A DNA stretch of 54,144 bases from a virus, in the IMG/VR virus record IMGVR_UViG_3300036851_000065, positions 1 to 54,144 of that record; one strand, written 5' to 3'. Positions 49,967 through 54,144 of this stretch are shown piece after piece; positions within the stretch are counted from its first letter, which is position 1; every line of letters starts with the position of its first letter. Made by a program: the position numbers and the translations under genes. The notes beneath the pieces were generated by a model, which saw only the letters and a program-made list of their open reading frames with translations, was not told the DNA's origin and ran no database searches.

Positions 49967-49985
49967 AATACTTAACCTCTATACT
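49956..49985 (+). promoter_or_regulatory. Near-consensus sigma-70 promoter
   Basis: TTGACA (49956-49961), 18-base spacer, TATACT (49980-49985), 38 bases before ATG 50024. It drives the HTH gene and those behind it. It overlaps the 3' end of the kinase gene. Confidence 0.87.
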
Positions 49986-50023
49986 TTAGTCACCTAAACA
50001 GGTACTAATTATATGGAGGTTAC

Positions 50024-50494
50024 ATGAGAAAGAAATCCAGCCACTTAACAAGGGTATTAGTAGAAGGAATATCTACGTACTCTGCATACAAGGGAGCTAA
50101 GTTAGCGTACGCTAGAGACTATGATCCCACGCCACAAATAGCTGTCGATCTTGTTACTAAGATGGACCTAGAACGCGCGGCTAAAATATTATTTAACCGT
50201 GGAGAATTATCAGAGCAAGAAATTAAAATGCTGGCGTATGTATCTCTAGACGGCAGATTATCTAGAAGAGATATCTCCCTGATGATTAAAGAAAACGAGG
50301 GAGTCTTTGTTGATCAGAGAACTATCTCTCGTAGATTAGAGTCTGCCTACAATAAAATTTCTAAGTTCTTAGGACACGAGTATAGCGATAGTCGAGTGTT
50401 CCAGATGATAGCTAAAAAGAAAGGCTATCCTGAACCATACATACTCAGTGATGACGAAATAGTTGAGATACAACAGATTTGGGAACGGATTTAA
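50024..50494 (+). CDS. HTH transcription regulator-like protein
   Basis: 156 residues from ATG 50024 with GGAGG upstream. Residues about 62-115 (LSEQEIKMLAYVSLDGRLSR, then DQRTISRRLESAYNKI) look like a helix-turn-helix of the sigma-region-4/LuxR type. The N-terminus is helical and basic. Having its own strong promoter suggests early expression and a role in switching phage transcription. Its DNA target is unknown. Confidence 0.65.
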   Translation: MRKKSSHLTRVLVEGISTYSAYKGAKLAYARDYDPTPQIAVDLVTKMDLERAAKILFNRGELSEQEIKMLAYVSLDGRLSRRDISLMIKENEGVFVDQRTISRRLESAYNKISKFLGHEYSDSRVFQMIAKKKGYPEPYILSDDEIVEIQQIWERI

Positions 50495-50673
50495 TGATTA
50501 CAATTGATGTAGCTCGTACATTATTATGGGCGTGGTATATAGTGTGGGTACTAGGTTTAATTAGCGCCTTTTTGACGCTAGCAGCTAATAAAGGTACTAG
50601 TGGATCAATACGATACGGTGTGCCCACCTTAGTTTTTATAGCTCTATCTACTTATGTAGTATTAAACGTTTAA
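50494..50673 (+). CDS. Two-helix membrane protein
   Basis: 59 residues. ATG 50494 overlaps the preceding stop as TAATG. Two hydrophobic segments (about 8-30 and 43-58) with a short basic loop. Small inner-membrane phage protein, function unknown. Confidence 0.65.
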   Translation: MITIDVARTLLWAWYIVWVLGLISAFLTLAANKGTSGSIRYGVPTLVFIALSTYVVLNV

Positions 50674-50681
50674 GGATTTAT

Positions 50682-50879
50682 ATGGGAAGACCAAGAAAGA
50701 TAGTTAAAGAGGATGATATAGTAGATAAGATCACTGACAAAACTTCTCTACTGGATATTATTGCGGACGCGGTTCAGGCAGGGTGCGGAATTCCAGGCTG
50801 CAAGGGAAAGTTCCATTACCCTGAGGCACAGTTAATTGTTAACCGGCTAAGAAATGCTGGATATTTAAAGGAAGTTTAA
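50682..50879 (+). CDS. Hypothetical protein with Cys pair
   Basis: 65 residues from ATG 50682. Basic start (GRPRKIVKE), then CGIPGC (35-40). The last part reads PEAQLIVNRLRNAGYL, a helix-like segment. May bind zinc or DNA. Confidence 0.6.
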   Translation: MGRPRKIVKEDDIVDKITDKTSLLDIIADAVQAGCGIPGCKGKFHYPEAQLIVNRLRNAGYLKEV

Positions 50880-50885
50880 TAAACG

Positions 50886-51101
50886 TTGGGCGCTTGTGTA
50901 GTATGTGAGACAGCAACATCGGGATCACTAGAGTTTTGTAAAAAGCATTATAATGATCACAAAGAAGATATCATGGCTAAAGAACCGTGGGTACGCGCTC
51001 TTAAAAACGATGCTCAAAGAGAGAGACGGCGGCGGGCTAAAGAATACGAGGACACTAGTTTAGATAGAATACTAGATGCTGAGTATAAGAAGAGGTATTA
51101 A
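50886..51101 (+). CDS. Small basic protein with N-terminal Cys site
   Basis: 71 residues from TTG 50886. CVVC (4-7) with a later FCKKH gives a possible single zinc site, followed by a long charged helix (RERRRRAKEYEDTSLDRIL). Probable nucleic-acid-binding protein by composition only. Confidence 0.6.
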   Translation: MGACVVCETATSGSLEFCKKHYNDHKEDIMAKEPWVRALKNDAQRERRRRAKEYEDTSLDRILDAEYKKRY

Positions 51102-51391
51102 TGACAACTAGAGAGTTATATCTACCTGTACTTGATTGGTTCTTTACAGAAGTAGATAATAAGTTAGGGCTCCCCGAAAATATAGCTAAAGAGTCATGGG
51201 CAGACATGAGTTACGACGCATTAATGGATAGATTATCGGATGAAACAGACGAGCTTTATTTTGCCGTCGATAATTTCCTTATTGCGGATGAGGATAAGAA
51301 AAATACACGAAGAGACGTAGTAATTAAAGAAGCTGCCGATGTTGCAGCATTTGCTATGATGATTGCCGACAGAGTTAGGAAAGATATTTAA
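51101..51391 (+). CDS. MazG-like nucleotide pyrophosphohydrolase
   Basis: 96 residues from ATG 51101. The MazG pattern is present: RLSDETDELYFAVD with Glu48 and Glu51, then IKEAADVAAFAMMIAD (76-90) with the second acidic pair. It would hydrolyse NTPs or dNTPs, modulating nucleotide pools or host stress alarms. Overlaps the next start (TAATG). Confidence 0.8.
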   Translation: MTTRELYLPVLDWFFTEVDNKLGLPENIAKESWADMSYDALMDRLSDETDELYFAVDNFLIADEDKKNTRRDVVIKEAADVAAFAMMIADRVRKDI

Positions 51392-51483
51392 TGGACGATA
51401 ATAGTGTATTAATATGGGGAATTATCTCTATTTCATCAATCGCAATAACAGCTTTAATAGTGTTTACATACAAACTTAGGTAG
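51391..51483 (+). CDS. Single-pass membrane mini-protein
   Basis: 30 residues from ATG 51391. A single hydrophobic stretch (VLIWGIISISSIAITALIVF). TAG stop followed directly by GTG 51484. Small size leaves uncertainty. Confidence 0.5.
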   Translation: MDDNSVLIWGIISISSIAITALIVFTYKLR

Positions 51484-51564
51484 GTGAAATTATTGCACCG
51501 AAAGTTACCATATTTTTTATTACTGAGAAAAATATTTTTAAATAAAAGAAAGGGATTAAAATGA
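51484..51564 (+). CDS. Short basic peptide
   Basis: 26 residues from GTG 51484, immediately after a TAG stop. Basic and Leu-rich (LLHRKLPYFLLLRKIF). It overlaps the next start (ATGA). Weak ribosome binding site (AGGTAG), so translation may depend on coupling or amber read-through of the preceding ORF. Confidence 0.35.
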   Translation: MKLLHRKLPYFLLLRKIFLNKRKGLK

Positions 51565-51740
51565 GTGAAGTTTGTAGAGGTAGTCATATTGGACTATGGG
51601 TAGATAAAAATAAATCAAATCATTTTGAGGGGGAGTTAGCTCAATGTAGAAATGAAGCGGGCTCTGAACCCAAATGGCACAAAATTTCAGAATTAGTTTC
51701 ATTTAAATATTATACAGTCATTGAAAGTTTAGATTTATAG
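51561..51740 (+). CDS. Hypothetical protein
   Basis: 59 residues from ATG 51561 with AAAGAAAGGG upstream. Two Cys (5 and 29), otherwise polar. Ends in TAG, followed directly by TTG 51741 of the next gene. Unrecognised. Confidence 0.58.
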   Translation: MSEVCRGSHIGLWVDKNKSNHFEGELAQCRNEAGSEPKWHKISELVSFKYYTVIESLDL

Positions 51741-52151
51741 TTGCCTATAATAGATATAGCAGGACAAAAATTTGGTAGATTACTTGCTTTGTACCAAGAG
51801 GGTGTATCTAAAGATCGTCAAATAGTTTGGAACTGTTTATGTGATTGTGGTACGGTAACTATTACCAAATCTAGAAATTTAAGGGAAGGTAGAACTAAGT
51901 CTTGTGGGTGCTTAAATAAAGAACTTAGTTCTCAAAGGTTAAAAAAAGTAAAGCCGCAGTCGCCTAAATTAAAATGTAAGCGGGGACATGATACTTCTAA
52001 ATTAGAACAACGCACTAAGAATCGTACTTGTAAATTATGCCACAACCGTGTTCCTCGTTCTATTGCTAGAAAATATAGACGTTATAAAACAAATCTAACT
52101 AATCGTATTATTGCTAAAGAGGCGAAGCTTGCTACGCTAGAAAGAGAATAA
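51741..52151 (+). CDS. Homing-endonuclease-type zinc protein
   Basis: 136 residues from TTG 51741, directly after the previous TAG with no ribosome binding site of its own. The N-terminus IIDIAGQKFGRLLAL...CLCDCGT...REGRTKSCGCL is the conserved zinc-containing module found ahead of AP2/HNH-type homing endonucleases. A second KCKRGHD...CKLCH cluster lies at about 73-100. A full HNH core is not visible, so it may bind DNA without cutting. Its translation may depend on coupling. Confidence 0.72.
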   Translation: MPIIDIAGQKFGRLLALYQEGVSKDRQIVWNCLCDCGTVTITKSRNLREGRTKSCGCLNKELSSQRLKKVKPQSPKLKCKRGHDTSKLEQRTKNRTCKLCHNRVPRSIARKYRRYKTNLTNRIIAKEAKLATLERE

Positions 52152-52153
52152 GT

Positions 52154-52360
52154 ATGATACCTAAATCAGATATAGAAATGGAACGTGCTAAGATCATTAA
52201 GGTATCTCGCACACTGATTAGATTGAAGCACTCATTAGCTGCTGATAAAGAGCTAAACGATATCCTGCCGGGGCAGCTAGATGAATTTGATATAGCCCTA
52301 CAACACGGCGAGCTAAAATCAGTACACGCGGGGCTGTTAAAAGAAATAGCGGAGTCCTAA
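52154..52360 (+). CDS. Hypothetical helical protein
   Basis: 68 residues from ATG 52154, two bases after the previous stop. Almost entirely helical (SRTLIRLKHSLAADKELNDI), acidic at the C-terminus. No motif. Same operon as the following exonuclease. Confidence 0.6.
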   Translation: MIPKSDIEMERAKIIKVSRTLIRLKHSLAADKELNDILPGQLDEFDIALQHGELKSVHAGLLKEIAES

Positions 52361-52361
52361 T

Positions 52362-52925
52362 TTGTTGACCACCAAGAAGAGACTTAAGATACTGGACTTC
52401 GACATAGAAAATAGACCACTATCGTATTGGGTACCAGATCAACCTACAGCAGAGATAACAGCTATTGCTAGCTGTTGGACCGATGATCCTAAATCTATGG
52501 TTGTGCATTTACTAGGTCAAGATGATCCTGTTGTTATGCTGAAAAATTTTGTAGCTCGTTACAATAAGGCAGACATGGTGACAGGCCACTACATCAGGAA
52601 GCACGACCTACCCATTATTAACGGGGCTTTAATGGAGTACGGGCTGCCCAAGCTGGAACGTAAGCTGACGTGTGATACTCGCTTAGATATGTATAAAAAG
52701 GGAGCTATACCTGCGACTCAGGAATTCCTTAGCGAGCTATTAAAATTGAAACACCCTAAGGTACACATGACACAAAATGATTGGCGCGAGGCTAACAGAC
52801 TAACTCCTGAGGGGATAGAGATAACTAGGAAACGTGTATCAGGTGACGTACTACAGCATATGGATTTACGTATAGCTATGGTGAATTCTCAGTTACTTGG
52901 CCCGCCGAAATTCTGGCGTCCATAA
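52362..52925 (+). CDS. DEDD-type 3'-5' exonuclease-like protein
   Basis: 187 residues from TTG 52362. Exo I motif LDFDIENRP (Asp14, Glu16), a central VTGHYIRKHDLPIING where exo II Asp sits, and a late SGDVLQHMDLRIA for exo III. It resembles the exonuclease domain of DNA polymerases but has no polymerase domain here. It may proofread or process ends. Its 3' end overlaps a minus-strand gene by 50 bases. Confidence 0.75.
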   Translation: MLTTKKRLKILDFDIENRPLSYWVPDQPTAEITAIASCWTDDPKSMVVHLLGQDDPVVMLKNFVARYNKADMVTGHYIRKHDLPIINGALMEYGLPKLERKLTCDTRLDMYKKGAIPATQEFLSELLKLKHPKVHMTQNDWREANRLTPEGIEITRKRVSGDVLQHMDLRIAMVNSQLLGPPKFWRP

Positions 52926-53133
52926 ACCTTGCAAATTCTTCTGGCGGAATTAAATATGTTAACTTCACAACCTTATATTTAAGAGGTTCACCTAGATCAT
53001 TTATAGATTCATTTTGATCTAGCATCTGTTTTACACTTAATGCAGTTTTTCGTGTAGTATAAGGACCGTCTGCATGAACAGCTTGTTGATTTAAGATTGT
53101 GATTACTGCCCAAACATAGCCGTGCTTATTCAT
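52876..53133 (-). CDS. Hypothetical protein (minus strand)
   Basis: 85 residues. Alpha/beta with an N-terminal VWAVITILNQQAVHA strand region. Last gene of a leftward operon; its end overlaps the exonuclease gene tail-to-tail. No motif. Confidence 0.6.
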   Translation of the reverse strand: MNKHGYVWAVITILNQQAVHADGPYTTRKTALSVKQMLDQNESINDLGEPLKYKVVKLTYLIPPEEFARFMDARISAGQVTENSP

Positions 53134-53329
53134 CTAACATTCTAGCGTAACTAGGCCACCCATTGTCATTTAAATACATAGTGTAACGTCCGGGTTCTAG
53201 TTCAGGTTCATCTAAGCTCGCTAAATATACATTATATTCACAGTCAAGTAGATTAGGACGACAACTTAATGGGTGCTGTAATCCATAACCTGTTGCATTG
53301 AATTCAACTATATGTTCGTTATCATTCAT
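53126..53329 (-). CDS. Hypothetical protein (minus strand)
   Basis: 67 residues. Contains LSCRPNLLDCEYNVY with two Cys; otherwise polar and acidic. It overlaps both neighbours by eight bases. No family recognised. Confidence 0.6.
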   Translation of the reverse strand: MNDNEHIVEFNATGYGLQHPLSCRPNLLDCEYNVYLASLDEPELEPGRYTMYLNDNGWPSYARMLDE

Positions 53330-53621
53330 TGACGCTCCTAAGTTTTGGAAATCCTAATTTCTTAGAGGTACGTATAGTCCAACCATCTAGTAGCGGAAGG
53401 GCAGCATCAATAAACACTGACCATTGTTCATCATCCCAACTCCAACCATCAGAAATAACAGTTTCTAAAAGCTCTTGAATGGTATCAATATGGGAGAATA
53501 AGAGAGCGGCTTGACTTCGACTAATGCCCCCGCCGATCTTAGCTTGTCTTTCAATATCCTTTCTGATACCGGCAGTTAAAGCATGTCCTCCTGACGATAT
53601 CTTAACCCCCATTCTTTTCAT
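53322..53621 (-). CDS. Hypothetical protein (minus strand)
   Basis: 99 residues from ATG at 53621; a second in-frame ATG nine bases inside is an alternative. Basic N-terminus, helical centre (SRSQAALLFSHIDTIQELLE), then W-rich segments (SDGWSWDDEQW). No motif. Overlaps the upstream gene by 20 bases. Confidence 0.6.
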   Translation of the reverse strand: MKRMGVKISSGGHALTAGIRKDIERQAKIGGGISRSQAALLFSHIDTIQELLETVISDGWSWDDEQWSVFIDAALPLLDGWTIRTSKKLGFPKLRSVNE

Positions 53622-53793
53622 ACTTCTCTCTATATTCTTCTAATACCTTATCAGCTTCCTTTGAGGCTTCAAAAAATTCGGGGGCCTCAGGATCACCTAT
53701 TGCCCATTCGTTTAAAGTATGAAGTGCCTTATATAGTTTATCTACTATTAGGGTAGTATCTTTATATTCGGCCCCCACTTTTGTTTTAGTCAC
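53602..53793 (-). CDS. Hypothetical protein (minus strand)
   Basis: 63 residues from GTG (complement of 53791-53793). Helical, charged (EASKEADKVLEEYREKYEK). No membrane segment or motif. Part of the leftward operon. Confidence 0.6.
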   Translation of the reverse strand: MTKTKVGAEYKDTTLIVDKLYKALHTLNEWAIGDPEAPEFFEASKEADKVLEEYREKYEKNGG

Positions 53794-53825
53794 AGTATAT
53801 CCACACTATAAATCCCCCTATTGCG

Positions 53826-54107
53826 TCAATCATCCGGGTCATCAGCCTCATTAGCCCACCCGTTTATAAGTGTATCTAAAGGTGAGCCAAGATAAGCTAT
53901 TTCTATAGCTTCTACAACACCTTCTTTTTGTCCGTCTCTACATAGATAAAGATTGTATTGACACTCTACACAATTGATGCGGTGTAAAATGAGATTAATT
54001 ACCCTATCATATATTATTTCTAGCATAGGGCCGCGTTGATATTTAGTTTGAGCTAGATTAACAACCTCGTCATAGGTCCAAGTTTTATCAAACCAATACT
54101 TACTCAT
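53826..54107 (-). CDS. Hypothetical protein (minus strand)
   Basis: 93 residues from ATG (complement of 54105-54107). Helical, with CVECQYNLYLCRDG (about 46-58) containing three Cys, possibly a zinc site. Its start overlaps the preceding gene's stop (TAATG in the complement). Confidence 0.62.
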   Translation of the reverse strand: MSKYWFDKTWTYDEVVNLAQTKYQRGPMLEIIYDRVINLILHRINCVECQYNLYLCRDGQKEGVVEAIEIAYLGSPLDTLINGWANEADDPDD

Positions 54108-54144
54108 TACTCATCATCATATCGTTCCGGCTTAACCTTATCTT
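54107..54144 (-). CDS. Partial gene running off the window (minus strand)
   Basis: The complement reads an open frame ending DKVKPERYDDE then TAA at 54109-54107, overlapping the next start as TAATG. Only its last 11 codons are in the window. Confidence 0.6.
   Translation of the reverse strand, partial: DKVKPERYDDE

Noticed and set aside
1-54144. Genome-wide reassignment of TAG to an amino acid
   Set aside because: TAG ends many well-placed genes in all modules, often with the next ribosome binding site right after it, and large genes lack internal TAG. Only local read-through remains plausible.
1-54144. CRISPR array, integrase or attachment site
   Set aside because: No regularly spaced direct repeats at DNA level, no recombinase gene and no tRNA-overlapping integration signature were seen. 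The protein repeats at 27688 are degenerate coding repeats.

Overview
The window is one contiguous stretch of a tailed double-stranded DNA phage genome. It is AT-rich by eye (GC was not computed). Genes are tightly packed and mostly on the + strand, with strong AGGAGG-type ribosome binding sites and frequent GTG and TTG starts. The long tape measure protein, a single major tail protein with no sheath, and a G/GT-type frameshift pair point to siphovirus morphology. No integrase, repressor or attachment site was seen, so a virulent lifestyle is likely. The host is not identified. A secreted protein with a Pro-Thr linker and a DNRLRE-type C-terminal domain recalls Chloroflexota or Gram-positive secreted proteins, but this is weak evidence.

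Layout: (1) 1-6.63 kb is an array of 16 tRNA genes interleaved with small ORFs, a von Willebrand A-domain protein, a signal-peptide-bearing secreted protein and two HNH endonucleases. It includes an amber-suppressor tRNA (anticodon CTA) and an initiator-like tRNA-Met, and ends in a strong intrinsic terminator at 6639-6672. (2) 6.7-14.8 kb is the head module: small and large terminase, portal, a protease-scaffold fusion with a nested in-frame scaffold start, a putative decoration protein, major capsid protein, and head-tail connectors. (3) 14.8-16.5 kb holds two glycosyltransferases inside the morphogenesis operon. (4) 16.5-36.5 kb is the tail module: neck and tail-completion proteins, major tail protein, tail assembly chaperones joined by an A AAA AAC -1 frameshift site, tape measure, two copies of a distal-tail domain, LamG-like and repeat-rich fibre proteins, a hub protein, and a tandemly duplicated small tail protein. 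A third glycosyltransferase follows at 36.7 kb, preceded by a tRNA-like folded element. (5) 37.9-40.1 kb is the lysis cassette: a glucosaminidase-like enzyme, a Cys peptidase, an acidic mini-protein and a holin, closed by a terminator.

(6) A sigma-70-like promoter at 40166-40195 starts the replication and nucleotide-metabolism operon (40.4-52.9 kb): a zinc-containing ssDNA-binding protein, a dATP/dGTP pyrophosphohydrolase, DnaB-like helicase, PD-(D/E)XK nucleases, a dCMP deaminase-like enzyme, HAD phosphatase, two dNMP-kinase-like P-loop proteins, a MazG-like protein, an HTH regulator with its own promoter, a homing-endonuclease-like protein and a DEDD exonuclease. (7) 52.87-54.14 kb carries small unknown genes on the minus strand, convergent with and overlapping the exonuclease gene.

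The most unusual features are tRNA genes whose 5' ends abut or overlap the 3' ends of protein genes, the amber-suppressor tRNA in a genome where several stop/start junctions are in-frame TAG, and a roughly 1000-residue tail protein with about 32 copies of a 13-15 residue GQAQAxI repeat.
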